A DNA stretch of 60,058 nucleotides from Dehalococcoidia bacterium (lineage in GTDB: Bacteria; Chloroflexota; Dehalococcoidia; UBA2979). Below are positions 33,474 through 43,011 of this stretch, in pieces. The stretch spans positions 1 through 60,058 of the forward strand of contig JAPYRK010000013.1 of NCBI GenBank assembly GCA_029941115.1, given 5' to 3'. How positions within the stretch are numbered: the first letter of the stretch is position 1; each line of letters opens with the position of its first letter. Made by a program: the position numbers and the translations under genes. The notes under the pieces were generated by a model. The model ran no database searches and was not told where the DNA came from. It worked only from the letters and a program-made list of their open reading frames with translations.

Positions 33474-34427
33474 ATGCAAAGATATATAATTCGAAGAATT
33501 GTGTTGATGGTACCGACGATACTCGGCGTTACCTTCCTTGTGTTTGCAATGATGCGTTTGATGCCGGGAGACTTTACTGACTTCCTTGGCGGAGACTTTG
33601 GTGCGCTTGATGCTGAGACAAAGGCACTCATACAAGCGGAATTCGGTTTAGATCAAAATTGGGCAACTCAATATATCCGCTGGCTCGGTGACCTATTGCG
33701 GGGTGACTTTGGGGTCAGTGTTTATAGCGGTAGACCGATATCAGGTGACTTGCTGCAGCGCCTTCCTATAACGTTGGAACTGGGCATCTTTGCTATGGCG
33801 ATCAATCTGATAATTGGTATACCAATCGGTATTATCTCAGCTGTTCGTCAGTTTACTTGGTACGATTACACTGGTCGAGCAGGTGCAATTGCACTGTTGG
33901 CCGTTCCCAACTTCTGGATAGCGCTCTTAGCAATTTCTCTGGCTGGAAAGTATGCCCTCTGGGCGGTTCCTTCTCCAATCTATCCTCATTTACTTGAAGA
34001 GCCGATCGCAAACCTTAAATTCATGGCGTTTCCGGCCCTGTTAACGGGAGCAGCAGGAGCGGGATATCAGATGCGATTCGGCAGGACAGCAATGCTTGAG
34101 GTAATGCGTCAGGATTACATCAGAACTGCCTGGTCCAAAGGCCTTCAGGAACGCACTGTAATTTTGAAGCACGGCCTTCGTAATGCACTTATTCCTATTG
34201 TGACGGTGATAGGACTATTTTTACCGGCATTAATTGGTGGGACAGTGGTTATAGAGACAATTTATTCAATCCCAGGAATGGGGCGCTACTTTATTCATGC
34301 GCTTAATGGTCGCGACTTATTTATTGTCCAGGCGTTAGCAGTGATATTCACGCTGGTGGTTATCGTGTCTAATTTCTTGGTTGATATTGCGTATTCGATT
34401 TTGAATCCAAGGATTAGGTACTCATAA
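33474..34427 (+). CDS. ABC transporter permease, DppB/OppB type
   Basis: The 317-residue protein opens with YIIRRIVLMVPTILGVTFLVF, the standard DppB first helix, and has the EAA loop (VMRQDYIRTAWSKGLQERTV) and the terminal NFLVDIAYSILNPRIRYS. It overlaps the start of the DppC-type gene by one base (TAATG). Together they form the pore of a peptide, nickel or sugar-oligomer importer. No ATPase or binding protein gene is adjacent. Confidence 0.92.
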   Translation: MQRYIIRRIVLMVPTILGVTFLVFAMMRLMPGDFTDFLGGDFGALDAETKALIQAEFGLDQNWATQYIRWLGDLLRGDFGVSVYSGRPISGDLLQRLPITLELGIFAMAINLIIGIPIGIISAVRQFTWYDYTGRAGAIALLAVPNFWIALLAISLAGKYALWAVPSPIYPHLLEEPIANLKFMAFPALLTGAAGAGYQMRFGRTAMLEVMRQDYIRTAWSKGLQERTVILKHGLRNALIPIVTVIGLFLPALIGGTVVIETIYSIPGMGRYFIHALNGRDLFIVQALAVIFTLVVIVSNFLVDIAYSILNPRIRYS

Positions 34428-35407
34428 TGACATCGACTAGCACAAATATAGACTATGACGAGACTCAATTAGCTCTTTTTGGGATGCGTGAAGAGGATGA
34501 TCGTTCTAAATTCCGGAAGGCAATCTCTGGAATAAGAAATTTTGCGACCGGCTACCCTCTGGGTATGGTCGGTGCTGTGGTCATGGTGTTATTGGTCGCA
34601 ATGGCCATCATTCCCCAATTATTCACACCGCTGGCTGTGCAAAAAGCTTCATCTATTATTGGTATTCATATCTCAGATAGATTTGAGACACCTAATATAC
34701 ACTTTTGGTTTGGGACGAACGCGCTTGGCCGTGATATGTACGGGCGTCTCATCTATGGTGCTCGTACAGCGATCATGATCGGGTTTGGTGCCGTAATTCT
34801 AGCCAAACTGCTTTCAACTGTAATCGGTACAGTGTCCGCGTTTTTTGGTGGCTGGGTCGATGTCGTTCTTCAGCGGATAGTTGAGATGGTTCAGTCGATA
34901 CCGACATTAGTGTTCCTCATACTATTTGTTGTGATGTTAGAGCCGCGTTTGCCGGATATAGGACCGTTGTCGTCGGACATGTTGGTGATTTTACTTGTTG
35001 TGGCAGTGCACTCGGGTTTCACTTCGTCAAGAACTGTTAGAGGGGTTGCCATTTCGCTTCGGCAAGAAACCTATGTTGAGGCGGCTCAAGCCTTAGGAGC
35101 TTCAGATTCGCGCATTATGGTGAGACATATTGTCCCCAACTTGATTGCCTACGTGATTGTGTCAGCCTCCCTCTTTGTGGGTGCGGCAGTACTTTTGGAA
35201 TCGTCACTTTCATTTTTAGGCTATGGCGTCCAACCACCGGCTCCGTCTTGGGGCAGGGAATTGAATGAAGCTCGCGAAGAGCTAGCTCGATATCCTCATT
35301 TGGCATTTTTCCCAGGGTTATTCATATTTGCTACGGTTTGGTCATTTAATATGTTTGGTGACGCTTTGCGAGACCGGCTTGATCCACGCTTGAGAGGCTC
35401 AACTTAG
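34427..35407 (+). CDS. ABC transporter permease, DppC/OppC type
   Basis: The 326-residue protein has the cytoplasmic N-terminal tail typical of DppC, the FGTNALGRDMYGRLIYGART motif, and the EAA loop TYVEAAQALGASDSRIMVRH followed by IVPNLIAYVIV. It ends NMFGDALRDRLDPRLRG, the usual DppC tail. It partners with the preceding DppB-type gene. The ATPases and binding protein must come from elsewhere; the orphan binding proteins at 12347 and 41081 are candidates. Confidence 0.92.
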   Translation: MTSTSTNIDYDETQLALFGMREEDDRSKFRKAISGIRNFATGYPLGMVGAVVMVLLVAMAIIPQLFTPLAVQKASSIIGIHISDRFETPNIHFWFGTNALGRDMYGRLIYGARTAIMIGFGAVILAKLLSTVIGTVSAFFGGWVDVVLQRIVEMVQSIPTLVFLILFVVMLEPRLPDIGPLSSDMLVILLVVAVHSGFTSSRTVRGVAISLRQETYVEAAQALGASDSRIMVRHIVPNLIAYVIVSASLFVGAAVLLESSLSFLGYGVQPPAPSWGRELNEAREELARYPHLAFFPGLFIFATVWSFNMFGDALRDRLDPRLRGST

Positions 35408-35416
35408 TCGAGCGAG

Positions 35417-36262
35417 CTATATGTTTTTTGTGAGGATACCGATTGCTATAAGGCTGGCTAATAGAATTCTGTAGTTAATAAACACGGACAAATCATGTTT
35501 TTCTACGTATGATAGGAAAAATTTGATTACAAGAATTCCGACTAAAAAGGCTGTTGAAGAACCAATGATTAGTAGATTCCAGTCAATCGGAATATCTAAC
35601 CTGATAGACCTTAATCCAGTTAGAATTCCTGCACTGATAATTACTGGTATTGCAAGCAAGAATGAGAACTCAGCAGATTTTTGCCGTGAATGGCCCAGAA
35701 ATCTAGCAGCGCTAATGGTCAAGGCGGAGCGTGACATACCAGGTACTAGAGCTACAGCCTGTGCACACCCGATAATGATCACTCCCCGAAGATCGAAGTC
35801 ACTAAGCCCTAAGAAACGAGCCGAGTTGCGATCTGCAATCCAGATAACCAGAGCCCCTAACATGAGAGTTAAGGCAATTAACCAAGGTTCTCGCAGGTAT
35901 AACTCAATTATGTCGACAAATAATAAGCCGGTTATGGCGGCTGGAATTGTCCCAATAATTAGTAGTAGGCCAATTTTCGAGTAACGCTGCTCGTCTTGAG
36001 TTAAGTTATCTTTCTTGTATAGTCTTTTTAGGCAGGCAAGGATAATCGAAGAAACTACATTTTTAAAAGATACGAGGACAGCCATAAGAGTACCTATGTG
36101 GAGTCCTACATCAAAAGTAAGCGAGTTGGGTCCAGAATCGATTAGTTTTTCGACAAGGACTAGGTGTCCTGATGATGAAATAGGTAGAAATTCAGTGATC
36201 CCTTGGATGATTCCTAAAAGTAGACCTAGTAGGATGCTGGATGATTCTATGTCGAGAGTCAT
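35417..36262 (-). CDS. uppP: undecaprenyl-diphosphatase UppP (BacA)
   Basis: The 281-residue membrane protein has both catalytic signatures: GIIQGITEFLPISSSGHLVL (Glu and Ser-rich loop) and the PGMSRSALTISAARFLG motif with the essential Arg. It dephosphorylates undecaprenyl diphosphate at the membrane to recycle the lipid carrier for peptidoglycan and other wall polymers. Length is normal (about 270-280). It is 6 nt downstream of the unknown gene at 36269 on the same strand. Confidence 0.93.
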   Translation of the reverse strand: MTLDIESSSILLGLLLGIIQGITEFLPISSSGHLVLVEKLIDSGPNSLTFDVGLHIGTLMAVLVSFKNVVSSIILACLKRLYKKDNLTQDEQRYSKIGLLLIIGTIPAAITGLLFVDIIELYLREPWLIALTLMLGALVIWIADRNSARFLGLSDFDLRGVIIIGCAQAVALVPGMSRSALTISAARFLGHSRQKSAEFSFLLAIPVIISAGILTGLRSIRLDIPIDWNLLIIGSSTAFLVGILVIKFFLSYVEKHDLSVFINYRILLASLIAIGILTKNI

Positions 36263-36268
36263 AGGACT

Positions 36269-36973
36269 TTAATACCACTCTACGACAGGGTTACCCCATT
36301 GAAATGGTCGAGTGAGAACGTATCCAAGCCCCGCAGCACTGGCAAATGATTTGAGGACGTCTATCACGGACTGAGTCAGATCAAGGTTGTAGCCCAGACT
36401 ATATGCATATCCGGGTCCATCGTGCCAAATATCGAAGTACATTATTACTAGAGGCGTATTTGGCGGGCGATTTTGCTTAGTTGACTCGATGTATTCATAT
36501 ATTTGCTGATGTACCTGTGACAATTGTTGGACCGGAGTAAGCCGGATGACATGAATCGCTATTTTATTTTCACTATTTTCACCTGTTAGCCAGCAGTTTG
36601 AGGTCGATTTCCCGAGCGCGTATTCTTTGATTGGAAAAGGAGTTTCGACACCGAGCGCTGTTCTACTCCAAGCGGAGGCGCAAGTTTCAGTTATGAGCAG
36701 TTGGACCGCGTCATCACGTGTTCTATTCCCTCCGCAGCTGTCTGGCCCGTGCGCGAGAAATAGTCTGTCTTGTAAATTTTGAATTTCTCCTGATTTTTCT
36801 GAGGATATGAATGCTCTGGCCATCCATGAAAAAGGAGGGTTATGGGCAGTTTCGCGAGTTTTCATAAAAGCAACCCAGCACCCATCCTGGTCATACATAG
36901 CTGGCGGGATATTTGGAAATAACTGATTAAGCCAATTTGACATCTCTTCTTGGTCTTTAGATGGCATACGCAT
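36269..36973 (-). CDS. unknown soluble protein, operon with uppP
   Basis: The 234-residue protein is unrecognised. It has no signal peptide or membrane helix, several Trp and Cys residues (DQDGCWVAF, GPDSCGGNRTRDD, TETCASAW, STSNCWLTG) and a C-terminal VIMYFDIWHDGPGYAYSLGY segment. It starts divergent from SDR pair 2 and ends 6 nt before uppP. Confidence 0.65.
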   Translation of the reverse strand: MRMPSKDQEEMSNWLNQLFPNIPPAMYDQDGCWVAFMKTRETAHNPPFSWMARAFISSEKSGEIQNLQDRLFLAHGPDSCGGNRTRDDAVQLLITETCASAWSRTALGVETPFPIKEYALGKSTSNCWLTGENSENKIAIHVIRLTPVQQLSQVHQQIYEYIESTKQNRPPNTPLVIMYFDIWHDGPGYAYSLGYNLDLTQSVIDVLKSFASAAGLGYVLTRPFQWGNPVVEWY

Positions 36974-37026
36974 CTGATTATCCTACGCTTTCTTTAGCTA
37001 CTGCACTGTTAAGATTTGGATATTGA

Positions 37027-37845
37027 ATGGAGTATTCTGTGGTTCTCGAATTATTTGACTTAGCTAATAAGGTGGTATGCGTTACTGGAGGCGGTCGAGG
37101 CTTGGGTCGTGGTATGGCAATGGCGCTTGCAGATGCTGGTGCTCAGGTGATGGTTGCCTCGCGGACCCAAAATCAGCTTGATACCGTGGTAGAAGAAATA
37201 AATTCCGCAGGTGGTGCAGCCGAATCATTTTCGTTTGATGCTACTGATTCAGAACAAGTCGATGCACTTGTTGCTGCGTGCATCGAGAAATTTGGTCGAC
37301 TGGATGTAATGTTTGCCAATGCCGGAATTGGTGGAGGTACTGATGCTGAATTTTGGAAATACCCGGATTGGGCATTTGATGGTGAGCTGGATACCAACCT
37401 AAAGTCTACTTTTTATACCTGTCGCGCTGCTTCTAACCAAATGATTAAACAGGGCGATGGTGGAGTGCTAATCACTACAGCTTCCGGTACGGCTTTACGG
37501 GGGAACAAAAACTTTCCTTACCCTACTGCTAAAGGAGGCGTTATCTCATTTACTAAATCCCTTGCAACAATGTTATATGCACATGGAATACGTTCTAACT
37601 GCATTATCCCCGGATTTGTGTCCCAGAGTCCTGCGAAGTCCGACCAAGAAAGAGCATTTAGAGAGCAGCGTGGCACGTTTATTCCTGCTCGTCGCTTGGG
37701 TGAGTGGTGGGAACTTGGCCCTTTGGCAGTTTTTCTTGCATCTGAGGCGTCATCATATGTGACAGGCGGCTCATTCGTTATCGATGGTGGTGGGTTGGCC
37801 GGAGGATTGGGCCCGACTGGTTTTAAACCAGTACATGAATGGTAG
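37027..37845 (+). CDS. SDR-family oxidoreductase, catalytic member of SDR pair 2
   Basis: The 272-residue classical SDR has CVTGGGRGLGRGMAMALA, NAG, Ser153, Tyr165 and Lys169 (YPTAKGG) and a DGGGLAGGLGPTGFKPV tail like that of the first SDR in pair 1. It ends 7 nt before the degenerate SDR at 37853. The shared tail and gene order show that the two pairs are duplicates of one two-gene cassette. Confidence 0.9.
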   Translation: MEYSVVLELFDLANKVVCVTGGGRGLGRGMAMALADAGAQVMVASRTQNQLDTVVEEINSAGGAAESFSFDATDSEQVDALVAACIEKFGRLDVMFANAGIGGGTDAEFWKYPDWAFDGELDTNLKSTFYTCRAASNQMIKQGDGGVLITTASGTALRGNKNFPYPTAKGGVISFTKSLATMLYAHGIRSNCIIPGFVSQSPAKSDQERAFREQRGTFIPARRLGEWWELGPLAVFLASEASSYVTGGSFVIDGGGLAGGLGPTGFKPVHEW

Positions 37846-37852
37846 GAATTTT

Positions 37853-38650
37853 ATGAGTGAAGATATTTCAATTAGGCAGCATTTCAGTCTAGAAGATAAG
37901 CGAGCAATTGTTATTGGCGCTGAATTTCCAGCAGGTGCGGCGATTGCGAATGCCTATGCCGAGGCTGGGGCTAATGTCGCTTTATGTGCTATCACGGCGG
38001 ATGACGCCGTGATGCGAATACGTAAAGTAAAGCGTGAGATTGAGACGATTGGGCGTGAGGCGCGAGAATATGTAATGGATGTCACTCTAGGGCGAAACGT
38101 GCAAGTAACCATGCGTCAGGCAGTGAAGGAGCTTGGTGGAGTGGACTGTGTGGCAATTGCGCCTGATTTGTTTCTGGCGAAGCCAATTGGATCTATTACA
38201 GATACAGAGCTTGCCCGAGTGATGGCAGTTAATTTCAATGCACATTTTTTTGCTATGCGGTCAGCTGCTGCTGAATTCAGGAAGCAGGGCACGCCAGGTC
38301 GAATTATTTCTGTAACATCGGTGCTTGGCGAGAGAGGACTTCCTCACACTTCGGCATATTCTGCAGCTCACGGAGCCGTACATAATCTAATACGGGCATG
38401 CTCGCAGGAGTTTGGACCCGATCAGATTATGGTGAATGGGATAGCGCTTGGTTACATGGATTGGATGCAAGATAGAATCAATCCGGATGATGAGGAAGCT
38501 CAGAGGGCGCTGCGTTTTACTATTATGCGTCGAGCTGGCAGGGCGGACGAGGTCGCACCCTTGGCATTATATTTGGCAGTGGAGAGTGCAACTCGTTATA
38601 TAACCGGACAGATTTTTCCGGTTGATGGTGGATTACTGCAACATCTCTAG
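37853..38650 (+). CDS. degenerate SDR, partner member of SDR pair 2
   Basis: ATG 37853, after GGTAGGAATT, gives 265 residues; the longer frame from 37784 overlaps the upstream gene. The SDR fold is visible (IVIGAEFPAGAAIANAYAEA, ISVTSVLGERG, PVDGG), but Tyr169 is followed by His173 rather than Lys (AYSAAHGAV), and the cofactor loop is GAEFPAG instead of TGxxxGxG. It is probably a non-catalytic or weakly active subunit of a heteromeric enzyme with the preceding SDR. Confidence 0.85.
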   Translation: MSEDISIRQHFSLEDKRAIVIGAEFPAGAAIANAYAEAGANVALCAITADDAVMRIRKVKREIETIGREAREYVMDVTLGRNVQVTMRQAVKELGGVDCVAIAPDLFLAKPIGSITDTELARVMAVNFNAHFFAMRSAAAEFRKQGTPGRIISVTSVLGERGLPHTSAYSAAHGAVHNLIRACSQEFGPDQIMVNGIALGYMDWMQDRINPDDEEAQRALRFTIMRRAGRADEVAPLALYLAVESATRYITGQIFPVDGGLLQHL

Positions 38651-38672
38651 CTTAGAGGATTTAGAGCGGACC

Positions 38673-39446
38673 TTAGCGGCCCAGCCATTCAGCTTTTCGC
38701 CGTTCGCGATACGCTGGCGGCCCGAGTGATGCATCCTCTGTATCGCGAGATACTTTCCGCATGGTTTCGCCAAATCTAATTGCTTCACTGAAGGGCATTT
38801 CCTGACCACGAGCCGCAACTTCTTTTGTTGCCCTAACTGCTAGTGGCGCGCTCTCGAGCAGGCGATTTGCGAGAGCTATCGCTTCATCCATCAGTGTTTC
38901 ATGTTCAACTATTTTCCAGACGAGCCCCATTTCCTTGGCACGTTGTGCAGTGACTCGTTCACCAATCAGTAGTAACTCCATCGCATTTTGCCAGCCAACT
39001 TTTTTTGGCATGCGAACTGCCCCCTGAATAGTAGGCACTCCAATACGAACTTCCGGAAAGCCAAACTCAGCTTTTTCACTTGCTATAACGAAGTCACATG
39101 CCGATACCAACGTGAGACCAAAACCGAGCGCATAGCCATTTACAGCGGCTATAACGGGTTTCCATACCTCCATACCAGACTCTAAAGATGTGAACGACGG
39201 AATTTCCCAAAAAGTTCCTCTTGCGTCAGGGCTCTCACCGAAAGACTTGATGTCAGCTCCAGCACAAAAGGCTCGACCATTACCGGTCACTATTCCAACC
39301 CATGCCTCTTCATCTTCTCTAAATGCTTCCCATGCGGCGTTTAAATCTTCACGCAGCTGTCCGTTAATTGCGTTCATTGCTTCAGGTCGGTTATATGTAA
39401 TTGTGCCGATATGGCCTTCTCGTTCATAGAGAACGGTGTCACCCAT
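38673..39446 (-). CDS. enoyl-CoA hydratase/isomerase
   Basis: The 257-residue crotonase has TITYNRPEAMNAIN, FCAGADIKSFGESP (oxyanion hole), GYALGFGLTLVSACDFVIAS, FGFPEVRIGVPTIQGAVRMP and GERVTAQRAKEMGLV. It is convergent with SDR pair 2. Probably hydrates an enoyl-CoA; substrate not readable. Confidence 0.9.
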   Translation of the reverse strand: MGDTVLYEREGHIGTITYNRPEAMNAINGQLREDLNAAWEAFREDEEAWVGIVTGNGRAFCAGADIKSFGESPDARGTFWEIPSFTSLESGMEVWKPVIAAVNGYALGFGLTLVSACDFVIASEKAEFGFPEVRIGVPTIQGAVRMPKKVGWQNAMELLLIGERVTAQRAKEMGLVWKIVEHETLMDEAIALANRLLESAPLAVRATKEVAARGQEMPFSEAIRFGETMRKVSRDTEDASLGPPAYRERRKAEWLGR

Positions 39447-39507
39447 GATTAAACTCCTCTTAACTTTGTTTATTCTGAGAACGTCAGTCTTTGATGGTTA
39501 AAACTTA

Positions 39508-39804
39508 TCACCAAATCAATGATGCGATGAGCATTAAGACGAGCATTCCCATAACGCCGAGACCGCCGGCGTACAGGGTGCCTATCACGATTGGGTTCTC
39601 ACTTTGCGATGTTTGTTTACTATTAGCGCTAGCGTCGACGGGGTCTTCTGGCATTTCTGTAATCCTTTTCGTGGAAGAATATATTTTGGGAATACCGGCA
39701 TTATCGTAATTGCCGCTGAACGCAATTACTGCTGACACTACTCCCCACAGCATCAAGCCTGCGGCCAGGACGAAGGGGATGATCACTGGTACGTCGATTG
39801 CCAT
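39508..39804 (-). CDS. small two-helix membrane protein
   Basis: The 98-residue protein has hydrophobic segments at about 7-29 (IIPFVLAAGLMLWGVVSAVIAF) and 72-96 (VIGTLYAGGLGVMGMLVLMLI) with a polar Ser/Asp-rich loop between. No family recognised. It lies between a hydratase and the LysM gene on the same strand. Confidence 0.6.
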   Translation of the reverse strand: MAIDVPVIIPFVLAAGLMLWGVVSAVIAFSGNYDNAGIPKIYSSTKRITEMPEDPVDASANSKQTSQSENPIVIGTLYAGGLGVMGMLVLMLIASLIW

Positions 39805-39906
39805 AATCTTTGTATTCTATTCTCGATGGAGATTTTAGGCCAGACCGCCTAGACCAGCGAATTTTTTAAAAAGACGTTTGGAATCTGGTAGTTTCCCGTT
39901 TACATT

Positions 39907-40788
39907 CTAATCACTTGGAATTGATAGCTTTTGTCCGATGGACAGAAAGTCTGCATCTTCGATATTGTTGGCCTCACGCAGTGCTAAAACTGATACCGAA
40001 AATTTTCGAGCGATACTGTTTAATGAATCTCCGGCTTGCACCGTGTAGACGGTTTTAGCGTTTGAAGATTCTGCTGGCGCTGTCTTTGTTTTCTCTTCAA
40101 CGATTAAAATCTGGCCAATCGAGAGCGAATTAGGGTTGGTAACCGATGGATTTAACTCCAATATACGCTTTGTAGAGATATCAAATCGTGCGGCAATTGC
40201 GCCAAGTGAATCACCGCTGACGACGGTGTAAGTACCACTTATAACTTCAGCATCTGTGCGCACTGTTCCCACAATGACAGCTGGCGCCAGCGTGATGTCG
40301 ACAGATAGTATTTGACCTGACCGGAGGATGATTCCAACGTCAGGGTTTAGCCTGACTAGATCTGGTATCGAAATATTAAATTTTTCGGAAACACTTGCCA
40401 TGCTGTCACCAGCTTTCGTTCTGTATAGACCCGTAGCAGGATCTAATGCTTGTATGTCTGTGTCGGGATTAGTTATGAGTATTGGTGTAGAGCGATTCCA
40501 GATGTTCGTTTCAACTTCGGCATAGTTCAACATTCTCAGACGTGGGCATTGGCGAGTTAGTTCTTCACCGAGTCCAACATCAAGACAAAACTCTAATCGT
40601 CCATCTGGTAGTTTGCGCACAACTATTTCCGCCTGTTGCGTTACCCAGGGACTTTGTGCGACTAGAGCTGAGGTAGGAAGTACTATTGCGACGCCAATAA
40701 TCAAACCAATAAATAACCATTTAATATGTTGGCGTCTACTTTGAATTTTTTGAAGAAATTGGTGATACGACATGCAAGATTGCTCCAC
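39907..40788 (-). CDS. membrane-anchored protein with three LysM domains
   Basis: The 293-residue protein has an N-terminal membrane segment (WLFIGLIIGVAIVLPTSALV, about 25-44), a domain of about 70 residues with two Cys (RLEFCLDVGLGEELTRQCPR), then three LysM modules: YRTKAGDSMASVSEKF, YTVVSGDSLGAIAARF and YTVQAGDSLNSIARKF, each followed by L-x-x-G-Q-x-L. LysM binds peptidoglycan or other GlcNAc polymers, so this is an exported envelope protein. The role of the Cys domain is unknown. Confidence 0.9.
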   Translation of the reverse strand: MEQSCMSYHQFLQKIQSRRQHIKWLFIGLIIGVAIVLPTSALVAQSPWVTQQAEIVVRKLPDGRLEFCLDVGLGEELTRQCPRLRMLNYAEVETNIWNRSTPILITNPDTDIQALDPATGLYRTKAGDSMASVSEKFNISIPDLVRLNPDVGIILRSGQILSVDITLAPAVIVGTVRTDAEVISGTYTVVSGDSLGAIAARFDISTKRILELNPSVTNPNSLSIGQILIVEEKTKTAPAESSNAKTVYTVQAGDSLNSIARKFSVSVLALREANNIEDADFLSIGQKLSIPSD

Positions 40789-40978
40789 AGCACCCCGCCG
40801 TGTGCCGTAATTATATTATGAAGGAGCAGTAATGCGGCGAAATAGATTTGCAGATTTGAGTTTTATGATCGAGGTCCGCAGCGCAAATTTTTCAACACCA
40901 GAAATATTGATTCGATTTGCGAAAGAAATCTCTGATTAATTAGGTCACAAAAATGGTAAAAAGATTTTGAAGATTTTG

Positions 40979-41007
40979 GTCACAGAACGCGAAAAATGAT
41001 GTATAGT
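40979..41007 (+). promoter_or_regulatory. possible promoter of the Tat-type substrate-binding gene
   Basis: GTCACA and TATAGT are 17 nt apart, about 74 nt before the gene start. The string GGTCACA occurs twice (40943 and 40978), 35 nt apart, which may be a regulator site overlapping the -35 region. Confidence 0.4.
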
Positions 41008-41080
41008 TCCACAACCGGCCAAAAATACCGAGGGGCGCACGCATGTGCGTGGTCGGAATGCACGAAAGGATCTGATTTTA

Positions 41081-42967
41081 ATGGAAAAGAATTATTGGAG
41101 TAGATTAGGAGCTCAGCGAAGAGTTTCTAGACGCTCCGTAATGCGTGGTGCAGGAGTAGCTGCCGCAGGTATTACGGGAGCAGCCTTAATAGGCTGTGGT
41201 GGTAGTGATGATGACGCGCCAGCAGCAGCAAGTGGTGGAAGTGCAGCAACTGCTCAAGCTACGTCGGCTCTGTCGACGGTAGTTGCAACTCAGGCCGCTG
41301 CTGCAACGTCAACACAGACTTCTGTCGCTGCTGTTGCTACAACTGCTGCTGCAGTTGATCCGTATCCAGGCGTCAAGCGCGGTGGGACTATTGTTGGTAA
41401 CTGGGTACAAGATCCTCCAACTATTGATCCTTATGGAAACCTTTCCTATCTCGCAAAATACCCGAGCCTTTTTAGCGTAAGCCGCTTGTTTCGGAATGGA
41501 ACTGCAGAAGGCACAAGCCCTTATAACTTAGGTCCTGAGCCAGACTTAGCTGAATCAGCTGAGACTGAGGATGCAATAACTTGGATTGTTAAGCTAAAGC
41601 AGGGTGTTAAATTTCACAATAAAGCTCCTGTGAATGAGCGCGAAGTCACAAGTGCTGACGTAGTTTCGTCATGGGCTAAGCTCGTAGCTGATGAATCACC
41701 TAACAAGGACACTGTTCCTAACATTGATTCATGTGAAGCAATCGACGATTACACCTTAAAGTTTGTTTGTGGTGCTCCGTCTGCAACATTTATTGACACA
41801 CTTGGTGACCCGAACGCATTGCATGTTCAACCAATTGAGGGTCATAATGGTGGATTCGATCCAGCTAAGGAAATCATTGGATCTGGTCCATGGATTTTCG
41901 AGAAGTATGAACCGTCTGTTGACTTTGAGTTCACTCGAAATCCTAATTGGCACGGTTCACAATCCCCAATGGGAAGTAAGTTTTCTGCGCCATTTGCTGA
42001 CAAGTTCCACTGGATCAGTATTCCTGAGTATCAGAACAGACTTGCTCAGCTCAAGGCTGGTAACCTCCACTACACAGGTGTTTCATCTTCTGACGTTCTT
42101 CCAACGAAAGACGAAATGCCAGGTCTTCAGTGGTTTGGTGCTCGCCCAGCGCTGATGTCATTTTTGTATTTCTCAAACAACGAACTAGACACAAACCCAG
42201 TTTGGTCAGATGCGCGTTTTAGACAAGCTACTTCGATGGCTCAGCACCGTGACGACATTACTGAGCTCGGTTATGAGACTGAAGCCATGATTAAAGCAGG
42301 TGTTGGTTCAAGGGAAGATCTAGTACGGTGGAATAACCTGGTTCCAGCTGGTTTTGAGAAGTGGTGGCTTAATCCAACTGATCCTTATATGGGTAAGGCT
42401 GGAGACACCTTTAAGTACAACCCAGCTGAGGCTGCTAAGTTAGTGGCGGCAACTGGCTACGATGGATCAGAAATTAAGTTCCAGTATTACCCATATGGTG
42501 GTACAGGAGGTACGTTTAATAAGATTGGTGAAGCGGTACAGGCATACCTGACTGCAGTCGGTATAACGACCGAGATTGAGCATCAGGATTACTCGTCCCA
42601 GTACATCACTCAGACCTTCACAGGTAACTTCAGTGGTATTGCATGGGGTTATGAGACACCGTTCCCAGAGGTTGGTGGATACTTTCCACGTATGTTTGGT
42701 GACAACGCACGTAACCATGGTCGAATCAAGGATGCGCGTATTAGTGAACTTGATGCGTTACAGGCTGCTGAGGCAGATTATGAGACGCGACGTGAATACA
42801 TCTACGAGATCCAGAAGATCAACGCGGAGAATATGTATTACGTACCTGGTCAAGCGGGTGCAGGTGTTGGTTGGACCGGTGTTGGCGAAGGTGTCGGTGG
42901 TTATCGAGTCTGGAAGTCATACGGATTTGGTACTGAGGTTGCACCTTGGCTATGGCTTAAAGCATAA
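41081..42967 (+). CDS. Tat-exported ABC substrate-binding lipoprotein, family 5
   Basis: ATG 41081, with AAAGGA upstream, gives 628 residues. The N-terminus has a twin-arginine signal (VSRRSVMRG) followed by a hydrophobic stretch and a lipobox ending ALIGCGGSD. After an Ala/Thr-rich linker comes the SBP_bac_5 fold: GTIVGNWVQDPPTIDPYG, TWIVKLKQGVKFHNKAPV, IIGSGPWIFEKYEPS and a C-terminal GYETPFPEVGGYF. Codon choice is strongly biased to GGT, GCT, CCA, AAC and GAC compared with neighbours, which suggests high expression. A strong terminator follows, so it is a single-gene transcript with no transporter genes beside it. Confidence 0.9.
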   Translation: MEKNYWSRLGAQRRVSRRSVMRGAGVAAAGITGAALIGCGGSDDDAPAAASGGSAATAQATSALSTVVATQAAAATSTQTSVAAVATTAAAVDPYPGVKRGGTIVGNWVQDPPTIDPYGNLSYLAKYPSLFSVSRLFRNGTAEGTSPYNLGPEPDLAESAETEDAITWIVKLKQGVKFHNKAPVNEREVTSADVVSSWAKLVADESPNKDTVPNIDSCEAIDDYTLKFVCGAPSATFIDTLGDPNALHVQPIEGHNGGFDPAKEIIGSGPWIFEKYEPSVDFEFTRNPNWHGSQSPMGSKFSAPFADKFHWISIPEYQNRLAQLKAGNLHYTGVSSSDVLPTKDEMPGLQWFGARPALMSFLYFSNNELDTNPVWSDARFRQATSMAQHRDDITELGYETEAMIKAGVGSREDLVRWNNLVPAGFEKWWLNPTDPYMGKAGDTFKYNPAEAAKLVAATGYDGSEIKFQYYPYGGTGGTFNKIGEAVQAYLTAVGITTEIEHQDYSSQYITQTFTGNFSGIAWGYETPFPEVGGYFPRMFGDNARNHGRIKDARISELDALQAAEADYETRREYIYEIQKINAENMYYVPGQAGAGVGWTGVGEGVGGYRVWKSYGFGTEVAPWLWLKA

Positions 42968-43011
42968 TTTAGTATTCTAAATCATGTTTCAGCAATTGCT
43001 GAAAATATAAG

